NCBI GenBank assembly: GCA_946412355.1
Contig: CAMKGX010000003.1
Coordinates: forward strand, 1-64,000
Source: an uncultured Clostridia bacterium
Lineage (GTDB): Bacteria; Bacillota; Clostridia; Oscillospirales; Oscillospiraceae
Reading direction: 5' to 3'
Length of the DNA: 64,000 nucleotides
Shown: positions 40,821 to 51,122 of the stretch, in pieces
Layout: every line of letters starts with the position of its first letter
Position numbering within the stretch: the stretch's first letter is position 1
Position numbers and translations under genes: made by a program
Notes under the pieces: model-generated
Database searches by the model: none
Seen by the model: the letters and a program-made list of their open reading frames with translations, nothing else
What the model was told of the DNA's origin: nothing

Positions 40821-41444
40821 ATGTCTACCATTAAAGTTCTCAACATGGCCGGCGCTGAGGTCGGCACCGTTGAGCTGAACGACGCCATCTTCGGCATCGA
40901 GCCCAATGAGGCCGTTGTCCACGACGTGGTGAAGAATCACCTGGCCAACTGCCGTCAGGGCACCCAGAGCGCTCTGACCCGCGGCGAGGTCTCCGGCGGC
41001 GGCAAGAAGCCCTGGCGCCAGAAGGGCACCGGTCACGCCCGTCAGGGCAGCACCCGCGCCCCCCAGTGGACCCACGGCGGCATCGTGTTCGCCCCCAAGC
41101 CCCGCAGCTACGCCTACGTGCTGAACAAGAAGGTGAAGCGCCTGGCTATGAAGTCCGCCCTGTCCGCCAAGCTGGCCGCCGGCGAGATCATCGTCGTCGA
41201 CAGCATCAAGCTGGACGCCATCAAGACTAAGGATTTCCGGAACTTCCTGGGCGCCATCAAGGCCGAGGGCAAGTCCCTGGTCGTCACCCCCGACGTGGAC
41301 AGCGTGGTCGTGAAGAGCGCCCGCAACATCCCCGGCGTGGAGACCACCTTCGCCAAGGTGCTGAACGTCTATGACATCCTCAAGGCCAAGAACCTGGTCA
41401 TCGACAAGAATGCCCTGGCAGTTATCGAGGAGGTGTTCGCATAA
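40821..41444 (+). CDS. rplD: 50S ribosomal protein L4
   Basis: A 207-residue L4 with the exit-tunnel loop [20 protein letters not shown]. In E. coli L4 represses its own operon through the S10 leader. Its stop overlaps the rplW start (TAATG), so the two are coupled. Confidence 0.98.
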   Translation: MSTIKVLNMAGAEVGTVELNDAIFGIEPNEAVVHDVVKNHLANCRQGTQSALTRGEVSGGGKKPWRQKGTGHARQGSTRAPQWTHGGIVFAPKPRSYAYVLNKKVKRLAMKSALSAKLAAGEIIVVDSIKLDAIKTKDFRNFLGAIKAEGKSLVVTPDVDSVVVKSARNIPGVETTFAKVLNVYDILKAKNLVIDKNALAVIEEVFA

Positions 41445-41740
41445 TGACGAACGTTTACGACATCATTATTCGTCCCATCATCACCGAGCGCTCCATGGAG
41501 GCCACCGCTGACAAGAAGTACGTCTTCGAGGTTGCCCCCACCGCCGGCAAGGTGGAGATCAAGAACGCCGTGGAGCAGATCTTCGGCGTGAAGGTGGCCA
41601 AGGTCAACACCATCAACTACGATGGCAAGGCCAAGCGCATGGGCGCTGCCCGCCCCGGCCGCCGCAAGAGCTGGAAGAAGGCTTATGTCCAGCTGACTGA
41701 CGATTCCAAGACCATCGAGTTCTTCGAGGGTATGGTGTAA
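41444..41740 (+). CDS. rplW: 50S ribosomal protein L23
   Basis: A 98-residue L23 with [20 protein letters not shown] and the tunnel-exit loop [20 protein letters not shown]. It is the docking site for trigger factor and signal-recognition particle at the ribosome exit. Confidence 0.98.
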   Translation: MTNVYDIIIRPIITERSMEATADKKYVFEVAPTAGKVEIKNAVEQIFGVKVAKVNTINYDGKAKRMGAARPGRRKSWKKAYVQLTDDSKTIEFFEGMV

Positions 41741-41759
41741 GAGGAAGGAGTTGTAAGAA

Positions 41760-42596
41760 ATGTCTGTGAAAACTTTTAAGCCGACCACCCCTTCCCGCCG
41801 TCACATGACGGTCTCCGGCTTCGACGGTATTGACAAGCACGCCAAGCCCGAGGCCAGCCTCGTTGAGGTGCTGAAGAAGAACGCTGGTCGCAACAGCTAT
41901 GGCCGCATCACCGTCCGCCATCGCGGCGGCGGCGAGAAGCGCAAGTATCGTATCATCGACTTCAAGCGCGACAAGGTGGATATGGAAGCCACCGTGCTGC
42001 GCCTGGAGTATGACCCCAACCGCAGCGCCAACATCGCCCTGGTGGAGTACGCCGACGGCGAGAAGCGCTACATCATCGCTCCCGTGGGCCTGAACGCCGG
42101 CGACAAGGTGATGGCCTCCGCCGCTGCCGACATTAAGCCCGGCAACTGCCTGCCCATCGCCAACATCCCCGTGGGTACCGTCATCCACAACGTGGAGATG
42201 CACCCCGGCAAGGGCGCCCAGCTGGTCCGCAGCGCCGGCGCTTATGCCCAGCTGATGGCCAAGGAGGGCGACAACGCCCAGATCCGTATGCCCTCCGGCG
42301 AGGTGCGCATCATCCGCACCAACTGCACCGCCTGCATCGGTCAGGTGGGCAACCTGGAGCATGAGAACATCCAGATCGGTAAGGCTGGCCGTAAGCGCCA
42401 CATGGGTTGGCGTCCCACCGTGCGCGGCTCCGTCATGAACCCCTGCGACCACCCCCACGGCGGTGGTGAGGGCAAGTCCCCCGTGGGTCGTCCCGGCCCT
42501 GTCACTCCCTGGGGCAAGCCCGCTCTGGGTTACAAGACCCGCAGCAAGAAGAATCCCACTGACAAGTTCATTGTCAAGCGTCGTAACGTGAAGTAA
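41760..42596 (+). CDS. rplB: 50S ribosomal protein L2
   Basis: A 278-residue L2, with the conserved peptidyl-transferase-region segment [20 protein letters not shown]. Contacts 23S rRNA domain IV and the subunit interface. GGAAGGAG precedes the ATG. Confidence 0.98.
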   Translation: MSVKTFKPTTPSRRHMTVSGFDGIDKHAKPEASLVEVLKKNAGRNSYGRITVRHRGGGEKRKYRIIDFKRDKVDMEATVLRLEYDPNRSANIALVEYADGEKRYIIAPVGLNAGDKVMASAAADIKPGNCLPIANIPVGTVIHNVEMHPGKGAQLVRSAGAYAQLMAKEGDNAQIRMPSGEVRIIRTNCTACIGQVGNLEHENIQIGKAGRKRHMGWRPTVRGSVMNPCDHPHGGGEGKSPVGRPGPVTPWGKPALGYKTRSKKNPTDKFIVKRRNVK

Positions 42597-42610
42597 GGAG
42601 GCAGAAGAAT

Positions 42611-42874
42611 ATGAGCAGATCTATTAAAAAAGGCCCGTATGTTGCCCCTGAGCTTCTCAAGCGGGTTGAAGAAATGAACAAGACCGGCGAGAAGACCGTG
42701 CTGAAGACCTGGAGCCGCAGCTCCACCATCTTCCCCGCCTTCGTCGGCCACACCATCGCTGTCCACGACGGTCGCCGCCATGTGCCTGTGTACGTGCAGG
42801 AGGACATGGTGGGCCACAAGCTGGGTGAGTTCGCTCCCACCCGCACCTTCCGTGGTCATGCCAAGAAAGCGTAA
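42611..42874 (+). CDS. rpsS: 30S ribosomal protein S19
   Basis: An 87-residue S19 ([36 protein letters not shown]). It binds 16S rRNA near the head with S13. AAGGAGG lies in the rplB-rpsS spacer. Confidence 0.98.
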   Translation: MSRSIKKGPYVAPELLKRVEEMNKTGEKTVLKTWSRSSTIFPAFVGHTIAVHDGRRHVPVYVQEDMVGHKLGEFAPTRTFRGHAKKA

Positions 42875-42890
42875 AGGAGGAGCGTAGACA

Positions 42891-43226
42891 ATGGAAGCTA
42901 AAGCATATCTGCGCTACGTGCGCATCGCTCCCCGTAAGGTCCAGATCGTGTGCGATCTGATCCGCGGCAAGGACACCAAGACCGCTATGGCCATTCTGAT
43001 GCAGACCCCCAAGGCTGCCTCCGAGCCCCTGGTGAAGCTCCTCAAGAGCGCCTGCGCCAATGCGGAGAACAACTTCAACATGGATCCCGATAAGCTGGTG
43101 GTCACCCAGGTGTTCGCCACCCCCGGCCCCATCCTGAAGCGGATGATGCCCCGCGCCCAGGGCCGCGCTTATCGCATCAACAAGAGAACCTCTCACGTGA
43201 CCATCGCGGTCGCTGAGAGAGACTAA
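42891..43226 (+). CDS. rplV: 50S ribosomal protein L22
   Basis: A 111-residue L22 ([37 protein letters not shown]). The long beta-hairpin containing [12 protein letters not shown] lines the exit tunnel near macrolide sites. Confidence 0.98.
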   Translation: MEAKAYLRYVRIAPRKVQIVCDLIRGKDTKTAMAILMQTPKAASEPLVKLLKSACANAENNFNMDPDKLVVTQVFATPGPILKRMMPRAQGRAYRINKRTSHVTIAVAERD

Positions 43227-43247
43227 GAAAGGGAGGAGCAGTTTTTT

Positions 43248-44132
43248 ATGGGTCAGAAAGTAAATCCCCACGGCATGCGCGTGGGCGTCATCAAAGACTG
43301 GGATTCCCGTTGGTATGCCAGTGAGGAGAAGGTCGGCGATCTGCTGGTGGAAGACCACAAGATCCGCGTGTACCTGAAGAAGCTCCTGTTCGCTGCCGGT
43401 GTCTCCAAGATTGAGATCGAGCGCAGCAACGAGGTGGTCACCATCTATCTGCATGTGGCCCGTCCCGGTGTGGTCATCGGCAAGGGCGGCGAGCAGGTGG
43501 AGGAGTACCGCAAGAGCGTGGAGAAGCTGATCGGCAAGACCGTGAAGCTGAACATCGTCGAGGTCCGCAACCCCGACATGGACGCGCAGCTTGTGGCCGA
43601 GAATATCGCCGCTCAGATCGAGAAGCGTATCTCTCACCGCCGCGCCATGAAGAATGCCATGGGCCGCGCCATGCGCGCCGGCGCCAAGGGCATCAAGTGC
43701 AACTGCAACGGTCGTCTGGGCGGTCGTGAAATCGCCGGCACCGAGCACTATCACGAGGGCACCATCCCCCTGCAGACCCTGCGCGCCGACATCGACTACG
43801 GCTTCGCTGAGGCTGCCACCACCTTCGGCCGCATCGGCGTGAAGGTGTGGATCTACAAGGGCGAGATCCTGTCCCAGACCCTGCGGACCACCCCCCGCAC
43901 CCTGGACACCACCAAGCCCTATCAGGAGCGCCGTGAGCGCCGTGGCGGCCGCCGTGACGGCGAGCGCCGTGGCGGCTTCAACCGCGACGGTCAGCGCCGC
44001 GAGGGCGGCTTCAATCGCGACGGCCAGCGCCGTGAGGGCGGCTTCAACCGCCAGAACAACAACGGCGGCTTCAACCGTGGTCCCCGCCCCGAGCGCAAGC
44101 CCATTGAGAACAAGGAAGGAGGCGCGCAGTAA
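43248..44132 (+). CDS. rpsC: 30S ribosomal protein S3 with a repetitive Arg/Gly-rich tail
   Basis: A 294-residue S3. The usual KH and C-terminal domains end near residue 218 ([15 protein letters not shown]). About 75 extra residues follow, rich in Arg, Gly, Asn and Gln, with repeats of [11 protein letters not shown] (three GGFNR copies plus NNNGGFNRG). S3 lies at the mRNA entry tunnel, so the tail would be exposed there. Similar but shorter tails occur in some Clostridia. The rplP start overlaps the stop (TAATG). Confidence 0.97.
   Translation: MGQKVNPHGMRVGVIKDWDSRWYASEEKVGDLLVEDHKIRVYLKKLLFAAGVSKIEIERSNEVVTIYLHVARPGVVIGKGGEQVEEYRKSVEKLIGKTVKLNIVEVRNPDMDAQLVAENIAAQIEKRISHRRAMKNAMGRAMRAGAKGIKCNCNGRLGGREIAGTEHYHEGTIPLQTLRADIDYGFAEAATTFGRIGVKVWIYKGEILSQTLRTTPRTLDTTKPYQERRERRGGRRDGERRGGFNRDGQRREGGFNRDGQRREGGFNRQNNNGGFNRGPRPERKPIENKEGGAQ
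43972..44075 (+). repeat. Tandem repeats in the rpsC 3' end
   Basis: Three near-identical units of about 33 bp encode [11 protein letters not shown]-type repeats; the third differs after GGFNR. Differences between copies are mostly synonymous (AACCGC/AATCGC), so the protein repeat appears to be maintained. Confidence 0.75.
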
Positions 44133-44569
44133 TGCTTCTGCCTAAGAGAGTCAAGTACCGCAGAGTACACCGTGGCCGCCTCACCGGTAAGGCCATGCGC
44201 GGCAACACCGTCACCTACGGCGAATACGGCCTGGTGGCGCTGGAGCCCAGCTGGATCACCAGCAATCAGATCGAGGCCGCCCGTATCGCCATGACCCGTT
44301 ACACCAAGCGTGGCGGTCAGGTGTGGATCAAGATCTTCCCCGATAAGCCCATCACCGAGAAGCCCGCTGAGACCCGTATGGGTTCCGGTAAGGGTTCCCC
44401 CGAGTATTGGGTTGCCGTTGTCAAGCCCGGTCGCGTCATGTTTGAGATCGCCGGTGTGTCCGATGATGTTGCCCGCGAGGCCCTGCGTCTGGCCAGCCAC
44501 AAGCTGCCCATCAAGACCAAGATCGTCAAGCGCGAAGACGTCACCGAGTCCCAGGAAGTAGGTGAATGA
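44132..44569 (+). CDS. rplP: 50S ribosomal protein L16
   Basis: A 145-residue L16 ([58 protein letters not shown]). Located near the A site and important for tRNA accommodation. It overlaps both rpsC and rpmC. Confidence 0.98.
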   Translation: MLLPKRVKYRRVHRGRLTGKAMRGNTVTYGEYGLVALEPSWITSNQIEAARIAMTRYTKRGGQVWIKIFPDKPITEKPAETRMGSGKGSPEYWVAVVKPGRVMFEIAGVSDDVAREALRLASHKLPIKTKIVKREDVTESQEVGE

Positions 44570-44763
44570 GAATGAAGGCTAGTGAAGTACGTGCAATGTC
44601 CGTCCAGCAGCTGAACGAGAAGCTGGACTCCCTGAAGAAGGATCTGTTCTTCCTGCGTATGCAGCACGCCACCAATCAGCTGGACAATCCTCTCAAGATC
44701 GCTGAAACCAAGCGTGATATCGCCCGCGTTAAGACCGTTATCCGTGAGAAGGAGGAGAAGTAA
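44566..44763 (+). CDS. rpmC: 50S ribosomal protein L29
   Basis: A 65-residue L29 helical hairpin ([39 protein letters not shown]). The first ATG (44566) overlaps the rplP stop as ATGA; a second ATG at 44572 is also possible. Confidence 0.96.
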   Translation: MRMKASEVRAMSVQQLNEKLDSLKKDLFFLRMQHATNQLDNPLKIAETKRDIARVKTVIREKEEK

Positions 44764-44764
44764 A

Positions 44765-45028
44765 ATGGAAGAGAAGAGAGTTTCCTCCCGCAAGACCCGT
44801 GTGGGCAAGGTCGTGTCCGACAAGATGGACAAGACCGTGGTGGTGGCGATCGCTGACCGCGTGGCTCATCCCCTGTATAAGAAGATCGTCGGCCGTACCT
44901 ACAAGCTGAAGGCCCACGATGAGAACAACACCTGCTCCGTGGGTGATACCGTTAAGGTGATGGAGACCCGCCCCCTGTCCAAGGACAAGCGTTGGCGCGT
45001 GGTCGAGATCATCGAGAAGGCCAAGTAA
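44765..45028 (+). CDS. rpsQ: 30S ribosomal protein S17
   Basis: An 87-residue S17 ([38 protein letters not shown]). The ATG at 44765 lies 1 bp after the rpmC stop and uses GAAGGAGGAG within rpmC; the frame is open upstream only by chance. Confidence 0.97.
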   Translation: MEEKRVSSRKTRVGKVVSDKMDKTVVVAIADRVAHPLYKKIVGRTYKLKAHDENNTCSVGDTVKVMETRPLSKDKRWRVVEIIEKAK

Positions 45029-45042
45029 GGAGGTAGCCGAGA

Positions 45043-45411
45043 ATGATTCAGCAAGAGTCTTATCTGAAGGTTGCCGATAATACCGGCGCCAAAGAGATCA
45101 AGTGCATCCGCGTTCTGGGCGGCTCCAAGGTGAAGTACGGCAACATCGGTGATGTGATCGTGGCTTCCGTCCGCAAGAGCACCCCCGGCGGCCAGGTGAA
45201 GAAGGGCGAGGTCGTGAAGGCCGTTATCGTCCGCTCCGCCAAGGGCGTCCGCCGCGCCGACGGCACTTACGTCCGCTTCGACGACAATGCCGCCGTCCTC
45301 ATCAAGGACGACAAGAACCCCAGAGGTACCCGTATCTTTGGGCCCGTGGCCCGCGAGCTGCGCGACAAGGATTACATGAAGATCCTGTCTCTGGCTCCGG
45401 AAGTAATTTGA
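45043..45411 (+). CDS. rplN: 50S ribosomal protein L14
   Basis: A 122-residue L14 ([36 protein letters not shown]). Forms an intersubunit bridge and is the RsfS contact. AAGGAGG precedes the ATG. Confidence 0.98.
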   Translation: MIQQESYLKVADNTGAKEIKCIRVLGGSKVKYGNIGDVIVASVRKSTPGGQVKKGEVVKAVIVRSAKGVRRADGTYVRFDDNAAVLIKDDKNPRGTRIFGPVARELRDKDYMKILSLAPEVI

Positions 45412-45426
45412 GGAGGGCCTTGAGAA

Positions 45427-45741
45427 ATGAATAGTCTGAAGATCAAGAAGAACGACAAGGTCGTCGTCCTGTCCGGCAAGGACAAGGGCAAGACCGGCAA
45501 GGTCCTGGGCACCGTGCCCAGCGAGGCCAAGGTCGTGGTGGAAGGCATCAACCTGGTGACCTGCCACATCAAGCCCCGCCGTCAGGGCGAGGAGGGCGGC
45601 ATCGTGAAGCGCGAGGCTGCCATCTACGCCAGCAAGGTGCAGGTCGTCTGCCCCAAGTGCGACAAGGGCACCCGCGTGGCCTACAAGGTCAGCGGCGACA
45701 AGAAAGTTCGCGTGTGCAAGCACTGCGGCGCCGAGTTTTGA
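45427..45741 (+). CDS. rplX: 50S ribosomal protein L24
   Basis: A 104-residue L24 with the KOW motif KKNDKVVVLSGKDKGKTGKV and a C-terminal CPKCDKGTRVAYKV / CKHCGAEF pair of CxxC motifs, a likely zinc site. Early assembly protein of the large subunit. Confidence 0.97.
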   Translation: MNSLKIKKNDKVVVLSGKDKGKTGKVLGTVPSEAKVVVEGINLVTCHIKPRRQGEEGGIVKREAAIYASKVQVVCPKCDKGTRVAYKVSGDKKVRVCKHCGAEF

Positions 45742-45760
45742 GAAAGGAGAGTAGGATAAC

Positions 45761-46300
45761 ATGGCACGTCTGAAAGTGAAGTATACCGAGGAAGTGGCTC
45801 CCGCTCTCTTCAAGAAGTTCGGTTATAAGTCCACCATGCAGATCCCCAAGATCGACAAGGTGGTTGTGAACGTGGGCTGCGGCGAGGCCAAGGAGAATCC
45901 CAAGGTGCTGGACGCCGTCGCCACGGATCTGGGCGAGATCACCGGCCAGAAGGCCGTGATCACCATTGCCAAGAAGAGCGTGGCTAACTTCAAGCTGCGT
46001 GAGGGCATGCCCGTGGGCGCCAAGGTGACGCTGCGCGGCGACAAGATGTGGGAGTTCCTGGATCGTCTGTTCAACGTGGCTCTGCCCCGTGTGCGTGACT
46101 TCCGCGGCATCAGCGCCAACGCCTTTGACGGCCGCGGCAACTATGCCCTGGGCATCAAGGAGCAGCTGATCTTCCCCGAGATCGAGTACGACAAGATCGA
46201 CAAGATCCGCGGCATGGATGTGGTCATCTGCACCACCGCCCAGACCGATGAAGAAGCTCGCGAGCTGCTGACCCTGGTGGGCGCTCCCTTTGAACGCTGA
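45761..46300 (+). CDS. rplE: 50S ribosomal protein L5
   Basis: A 179-residue L5 ([38 protein letters not shown]). Binds 5S rRNA. AAAGGAG lies before the ATG. Confidence 0.98.
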   Translation: MARLKVKYTEEVAPALFKKFGYKSTMQIPKIDKVVVNVGCGEAKENPKVLDAVATDLGEITGQKAVITIAKKSVANFKLREGMPVGAKVTLRGDKMWEFLDRLFNVALPRVRDFRGISANAFDGRGNYALGIKEQLIFPEIEYDKIDKIRGMDVVICTTAQTDEEARELLTLVGAPFER

Positions 46301-46316
46301 GTAGGAGGAAACGAAC

Positions 46317-46502
46317 ATGGCTAAGCTGTCTATGAAGCTGAAGCAGAAGGCTCCGGCGAAGTTCTCCACCCGTAAGTACAACCGCTGCAAGATCTGCGGC
46401 CGTCCTCACGCCTATCTGCGTGACTACGGCGTCTGCCGTATCTGCTTCCGCACGCTGGCTTACAAGGGCGAGATCCCCGGCGTTCGCAAGGCTTCCTGGT
46501 AA
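46317..46502 (+). CDS. rpsZ: 30S ribosomal protein S14, zinc type
   Basis: A 61-residue short S14 with both zinc pairs, CKICGRPH and CRICF. Zinc-type S14 can be replaced by a zinc-free paralogue in zinc-starved Firmicutes; no such paralogue lies in the window. A 179-bp gap separates it from rpsH. Confidence 0.97.
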   Translation: MAKLSMKLKQKAPAKFSTRKYNRCKICGRPHAYLRDYGVCRICFRTLAYKGEIPGVRKASW

Positions 46503-46675
46503 AATCACCCCAACGGTATTCAGGGGGAGTCAGCCCCCGGATATAGCGCCAAAGGCGCAAAGGATGGCGAAAGGTCACGGATAATTAAACATCGCCCCCC
46601 GGGCGGCGGATTAAATTATTCGTGATACCTCGCTGCCTCAACGGGCAAAGCCCGTAACTCTAAAATAGGAGGATA
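46503..46675 (+). promoter_or_regulatory. Structured spacer between rpsZ and rpsH
   Basis: No gene. Hairpins in order are GGGGG-N6-CCCCC (46524), CGCC-AAA-GGCG (46547), a larger imperfect one from ATAATTAA (46581) to TTAAATTAT (46612), and ACGGGC-AAA-GCCCGT (46637). There is no intrinsic terminator. A binding site for autogenous control by S8, which in E. coli represses the spc operon, is possible (inference). Confidence 0.4.
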
Positions 46676-46681
46676 TTTCGT

Positions 46682-47080
46682 ATGCACATCACTGACCCTG
46701 TTGCCGATATGCTGACCCGTATCCGCAACGCCAACAACGCAAAGCATGATACCGTGGATATCCCCGCCTCCAACATGAAGAAGAGCATCGCTAAGATTCT
46801 GCTGGACGAGGGCTATATCAAGGCGTATCAGATCATCGACGACGACACCCAGGGTGTCATCCGCGTCACGCTGAAGTACAACGCCGGCAAGGAGAAGGCC
46901 ATCACCGGCCTGCGCCGTGTGTCCAAGCCCGGTCTGCGGGTGTACGTGGGCGCCGACGAGATGCCCCAGGTCCTGCGCGGCCTCGGTATCGCCATCGTGT
47001 CCACTTCCAAGGGCGTCATGACCGACAAGGCTGCCCGCGCAGCCCACGTCGGCGGCGAAGTCCTGGCATTTGTGTGGTAA
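46682..47080 (+). CDS. rpsH: 30S ribosomal protein S8
   Basis: A 132-residue S8 ([40 protein letters not shown]). Binds the central domain of 16S rRNA. TAGGAGG precedes the ATG. Confidence 0.98.
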   Translation: MHITDPVADMLTRIRNANNAKHDTVDIPASNMKKSIAKILLDEGYIKAYQIIDDDTQGVIRVTLKYNAGKEKAITGLRRVSKPGLRVYVGADEMPQVLRGLGIAIVSTSKGVMTDKAARAAHVGGEVLAFVW

Positions 47081-47095
47081 GGAGGTATTTGAACA

Positions 47096-47641
47096 ATGTC
47101 TAGAATTGGTAGAATGCCCATTACCGTCCCGGCCGGTGTGGAAGTCACCTTCGCCGAGAACAATTTCGTTACCGTGAAGGGCCCCAAGGGCACCCTGTCC
47201 CAGCAGCTCCATCCCGAGATGATTTTCGAGCAGGACGGTAACGTCATCCACGTCAAGCGTCCCTCCGACGACAAGGCCCACTGCGCTCTGCACGGCATGA
47301 CCCGCGCTCTGCTGCACAACATGGTGGTGGGCGTCAGCGAAGGCTTCAAGAAGGAGCTGGAGATCAACGGCGTCGGCTACCGTGCCGCCAAGGAGGGCAA
47401 TGAGCTGGTCATGAACCTGGGCTATTCCCACCAGGTGAAGATGGCCGAGATCGATGGCATCACCATCGACGTTCCCTCCCCCAACAAGGTGGTCATTTCC
47501 GGCCCCGACAAGCAGAAGGTGGGCCAGTTCGCCGCTGAAGTGCGCGAGAAGCGTCCTCCCGAGCCTTATAAGGGCAAGGGCATCAAGTATGTCGACGAGA
47601 CCATCCGCCGCAAGGTCGGTAAGACCGGCGCTAAGAAGTAA
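47096..47641 (+). CDS. rplF: 50S ribosomal protein L6
   Basis: A 181-residue L6 with two repeated domains ([52 protein letters not shown]). Near the factor-binding site. AAGGAGG precedes the ATG. Confidence 0.98.
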   Translation: MSRIGRMPITVPAGVEVTFAENNFVTVKGPKGTLSQQLHPEMIFEQDGNVIHVKRPSDDKAHCALHGMTRALLHNMVVGVSEGFKKELEINGVGYRAAKEGNELVMNLGYSHQVKMAEIDGITIDVPSPNKVVISGPDKQKVGQFAAEVREKRPPEPYKGKGIKYVDETIRRKVGKTGAKK

Positions 47642-47655
47642 GGAGGTGCGGAACA

Positions 47656-48015
47656 ATGATTAAAAGACCCAATACTAACGCCCAGCGTCTGAAGCGTCAT
47701 AAGAGAGTCCGCTCCAAGGTGTTCGGCACCCCCGAGCGTCCCCGTCTGAACGTTTTCCGCAGCGAGAAGAACATCTATGCCCAGGTCATCGACGACGTGG
47801 CCGGCAACACCCTGGTTTCCGCCTCCTCTCTGGACAAGGAGATCGAGGGCAACGGCGGCAACAAGACCGCCGCCCGTGCCGTGGGCAAGCTGGTGGCCCA
47901 GCGCTGCAAGGCCAAGGGCATCGACATGGTCGTGTTTGACCGTGGCGGTTACCTGTATCACGGCCGTGTGGCCGAGCTGGCTGAAGGCGCCCGCGAGGGC
48001 GGCCTGGAATTCTAA
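47656..48015 (+). CDS. rplR: 50S ribosomal protein L18
   Basis: A 119-residue L18 ([40 protein letters not shown]). Binds 5S rRNA with L5. Confidence 0.98.
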   Translation: MIKRPNTNAQRLKRHKRVRSKVFGTPERPRLNVFRSEKNIYAQVIDDVAGNTLVSASSLDKEIEGNGGNKTAARAVGKLVAQRCKAKGIDMVVFDRGGYLYHGRVAELAEGAREGGLEF

Positions 48016-48034
48016 GGAAGGAGGACGAAAGACA

Positions 48035-48535
48035 ATGCCTAGATTTGAAAGAGAACAGAGCGAGTATATCGAGAAGGTCGTTGCCACCAACCGTGTCAGC
48101 AAGACCGTTAAGGGCGGCCGTGTCATGAAGTTCTCCGCCCTGATGGTGGTCGGCGACGGCAAGGGCAAGGTCGGCTTTGGCCTGGGTAAGGCCGCCGAGG
48201 TTCCCGAGGCCATTCGCAAGGGCATCGAGGACGCCAAGAAGAACATGATTCAGGTGTCCCTCAGCGGCTCCACCATCCCCCATGAGGTGATCGGTGAGGC
48301 CGGCGCCGGCCGCGTGCTGATGAAGCCCGCTGCCCCCGGTACTGGCGTGATCGCCGGCGGCCCCGTGCGTATCATCATGGAAGCTGCCGGTATCAAGGAT
48401 ATCCGTACCAAGTGCCTGCGCTCCAACACCGCCGTCAACGTGGTGGCCGCCACCTTCGAGGGCCTGAAGGCTCTGCGTACCCCTGAGGAAGTGGCCCGCA
48501 CCCGCGGCAAGAGCGTGGACGAGATCGTAGGTTAA
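48035..48535 (+). CDS. rpsE: 30S ribosomal protein S5
   Basis: A 166-residue S5 ([40 protein letters not shown]). ATG 48035 was chosen for AAGGAGG upstream and because it gives the normal N-terminus; the open frame inside rplR is ignored. Involved in decoding accuracy and mRNA unwinding at the entry site. Confidence 0.98.
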   Translation: MPRFEREQSEYIEKVVATNRVSKTVKGGRVMKFSALMVVGDGKGKVGFGLGKAAEVPEAIRKGIEDAKKNMIQVSLSGSTIPHEVIGEAGAGRVLMKPAAPGTGVIAGGPVRIIMEAAGIKDIRTKCLRSNTAVNVVAATFEGLKALRTPEEVARTRGKSVDEIVG

Positions 48536-48550
48536 GGAGGCAGAGGACAA

Positions 48551-48733
48551 ATGGCTAATCTGAACATTAAGCTCGTCAAGAGCTTGAACGGCAGACTGGA
48601 AAAGCACATTGCCACTGCCGCTTCCCTGGGCCTGCGCAAGATCGGTGACTCCACCGTTCAGCCCGACAACGACCAGACCCGCGGCAAGATCGCCAAGATC
48701 GGCTACCTGCTGCAGGTCACCGAAGTGAAATAA
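48551..48733 (+). CDS. rpmD: 50S ribosomal protein L30
   Basis: A 60-residue L30 ([39 protein letters not shown]). Normal length; AAGGAGG upstream. Confidence 0.97.
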   Translation: MANLNIKLVKSLNGRLEKHIATAASLGLRKIGDSTVQPDNDQTRGKIAKIGYLLQVTEVK

Positions 48734-48747
48734 GGAGGTGCGAGAGA

Positions 48748-49188
48748 ATGAAACTGAATGAACTGTCTCCCGCAGCTGGCTCCGTCAAGGAAGCCTACCG
48801 CAAGGGCCGTGGCGCCGGCAGCGGCAACGGCAAGACCGGCGGTCGCGGCCACAAGGGCCAGAAGGCCCGTTCCGGCGGCGGTACCCGCATCGGCTTTGAG
48901 GGCGGCCAGATGCCTCTGGCTCGCCGCATCCCCAAGCGCGGTTTCAACAACATCTTTGCAAAGCCCCTGGAAATCATCAACCTGAGCTCCCTCAACAAGT
49001 TTGAGGATGGCGAGATCGTTACCGCTGAGTCCCTGCTTGCTAAGGGCATCCTGAGCAAGTGTGAGTATGGCTTCAAGGTGCTGGGTAACGGCAAGGTCAC
49101 CAAGAAAGTGACCGTGCAGGCCGCTGCTTTTTCCCAGGCTGCCAAGGAAGCGATCGAGGCAGCCGGTGGAAAGGCAGAGGTGATCTGA
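48748..49188 (+). CDS. rplO: 50S ribosomal protein L15
   Basis: A 146-residue L15 with the glycine-rich RNA-binding stretch ([40 protein letters not shown]). Its stop is followed after one base by the secY GTG, so translation is coupled. Confidence 0.98.
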   Translation: MKLNELSPAAGSVKEAYRKGRGAGSGNGKTGGRGHKGQKARSGGGTRIGFEGGQMPLARRIPKRGFNNIFAKPLEIINLSSLNKFEDGEIVTAESLLAKGILSKCEYGFKVLGNGKVTKKVTVQAAAFSQAAKEAIEAAGGKAEVI

Positions 49189-49189
49189 C

Positions 49190-50470
49190 GTGTTTCAGAC
49201 GATTCGCAGAGCTTGGGCCATCCCCGAGCTGCGCAAGAAAATCGTGTTCACTGCGCTGATGCTGCTGATTTTCCGCATCGGTAACGCCATCCCCGTCCCC
49301 TATGTGGACACCGCACTGCTCAACACCTATCTGGATAGTCTGAGCACCACCATTCTGGGCCTGTACAACGTGATGTCCGGCGGCGCGTTCGCCAACGCCA
49401 CGCTGTTTGCCCTGGGTGTGCAGCCCTACATCAACAGCTCCATCATCATCCAGCTGCTGACCATCGCCATCCCGGCGCTGGAGCGTCTGGCCCGTGACGG
49501 CGGCGAGGAGGGCAGGAAGAAGATCCAGTCCATCACCCGTTACGCCACCGTGGCCATCGCCATCCTGCAGGGCTGGGGTTACTACGCCCTGATGAAGAAC
49601 TACGGCATCCTGTCCAACACCGGTATCTGGGCTGCCCTGGTCATCATCGTATCCTTCATGGCCGGCTCCGCCTTCGTGATGTGGATGGGTGAGCAGATCA
49701 CCGAGTTCGGTATCGGCAACGGCATCTCCATGATTCTGTTCGCCGGTATCATCAGCCGCGTGCCCACCATGGTGGGCAGCGCCGTCAGCTACGTCCGCAC
49801 CACCCCCGCCAACTGGTGGCATGTGGTGCTGGTCGTGGTGGGCATCCTGGCTCTGGTGGTCCTGGTCACCTGGGTCAACGGCGCCGAGCGCCGCATCCCC
49901 GTCCAGTATGCCAAGCGCCAGGTGGGCCGCAAGATGTACGGCGGCCAGAGCACCAACCTGCCCATGAAGGTGAATATGTCCGGCGTTCTGCCCGTCATCT
50001 TCGCCCAGTCCATCGCCATGATCATCCCCACCATCGCCGCTTTCACCCACCCCAAGGAGGGCACCTTCTGGTACGCCCTCACCCAGGCCGTGGACAGCCG
50101 CAGCGTGGTGTATATGGTCGTGTACTTCCTGATGATTATCGCTTTCAGCTACTTCTATTCCACCATTCAGTTCAATCCTGTGGAGATCGCCAACAACCTG
50201 AAGAAGAACGGCGGCTTCGTCCCCGGCTTCCGCCCCGGCAAGCCCACCTCCGACTTCATCCAGAAGGTCCTCAACAAGATTACGCTGTTCGGTGCCCTGT
50301 ATCTGGGCGTGGTGGCTATTCTGCCTCTGATCATCGGTAAGATCGTCAACGTTTCCGCGCTGTCCATCGGCGGTACTTCCGTCATCATCGTGGTGGGCGT
50401 GGCGCTGGAGACCGTCCAGGCTCTGGAGTCCCAGATGCTGATGCGTCAGTACAAGGGCTTCCTGAACTGA
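49190..50470 (+). CDS. secY: Protein translocase subunit SecY
   Basis: A 426-residue channel protein with ten membrane helices. Landmarks are the GTG start MFQTIRRAWAIPELRKKI, the plug/TM2 region VMSGGAFANATLFALGVQPY and the ribosome/SecA-contact loop EIANNLKKNGGFVPGFRPGK. It forms the export pore with SecE and SecG (56420). The ribosome binding site AAAGGCAGAGG lies in rplO. Confidence 0.98.
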   Translation: MFQTIRRAWAIPELRKKIVFTALMLLIFRIGNAIPVPYVDTALLNTYLDSLSTTILGLYNVMSGGAFANATLFALGVQPYINSSIIIQLLTIAIPALERLARDGGEEGRKKIQSITRYATVAIAILQGWGYYALMKNYGILSNTGIWAALVIIVSFMAGSAFVMWMGEQITEFGIGNGISMILFAGIISRVPTMVGSAVSYVRTTPANWWHVVLVVVGILALVVLVTWVNGAERRIPVQYAKRQVGRKMYGGQSTNLPMKVNMSGVLPVIFAQSIAMIIPTIAAFTHPKEGTFWYALTQAVDSRSVVYMVVYFLMIIAFSYFYSTIQFNPVEIANNLKKNGGFVPGFRPGKPTSDFIQKVLNKITLFGALYLGVVAILPLIIGKIVNVSALSIGGTSVIIVVGVALETVQALESQMLMRQYKGFLN

Positions 50471-50483
50471 TGAGGTGCATGCA

Positions 50484-51122
50484 ATGAGAATGATCCTTTT
50501 AGGCGCCCCCGGTGCCGGCAAGGGCACTCAGGCTGACATCATCAAAAAGGTGCTGAAGATCCCCACCATCTCCACCGGCAACATCCTCCGGGCCGCCGTG
50601 AAAAACGGCACGCCCACGGGGCTGAAGGCCAAGGCGTTTATGGACGCCGGGGCGCTGGTGCCGGATGAGATCATCATCGGCATCATCAACGAGCGCTTGC
50701 AGGAAGCGGACTGCGCCGACGGGTATATCCTGGACGGCGTGCCGCGGACTGTGGCCCAGGCGGAGGCGCTGGAGGCCGCCGGCATCCAATTCGATGCCGT
50801 GGTGGCCCTGGAGGTGCCCGACGATGTGATCGTGCATCGTATGGGCGGCCGCCGGGTCTGCGAGCACTGCGGCGCCAGCTACCACATCGTCAACGTGCCC
50901 CCCAGGCAGGAGGGTGTCTGCGACGAGTGTGGCGGCAAGCTGGTGCAGCGCAAGGATGATATTCCCGAGACGGTGCTGAGCCGGCTGAAGGAGTATCACG
51001 AAACCACAGAGCCTTTGAAGACGTTCTACGGCGACAGAGGACTTCTGAAAGTGGTGGACAATTATCCTACAGTGGAGGAAACCACCGCTGCGGTCTTAGC
51101 GGCGTTGGGGTATGAACAATGA
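50484..51122 (+). CDS. adk: Adenylate kinase with zinc lid
   Basis: A 212-residue kinase balancing AMP, ADP and ATP. The P-loop is LLGAPGAGKGTQ, the AMP site TGNILRAAVKNGT, and the LID domain holds four cysteines (CEHCGASYH...CDECGG), the zinc form usual in Firmicutes. ATG 50484 was preferred to a GTG at 50475 because GAGGTG lies 6 nt before it. It overlaps map by 4 bp. Confidence 0.97.
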   Translation: MRMILLGAPGAGKGTQADIIKKVLKIPTISTGNILRAAVKNGTPTGLKAKAFMDAGALVPDEIIIGIINERLQEADCADGYILDGVPRTVAQAEALEAAGIQFDAVVALEVPDDVIVHRMGGRRVCEHCGASYHIVNVPPRQEGVCDECGGKLVQRKDDIPETVLSRLKEYHETTEPLKTFYGDRGLLKVVDNYPTVEETTAAVLAALGYEQ

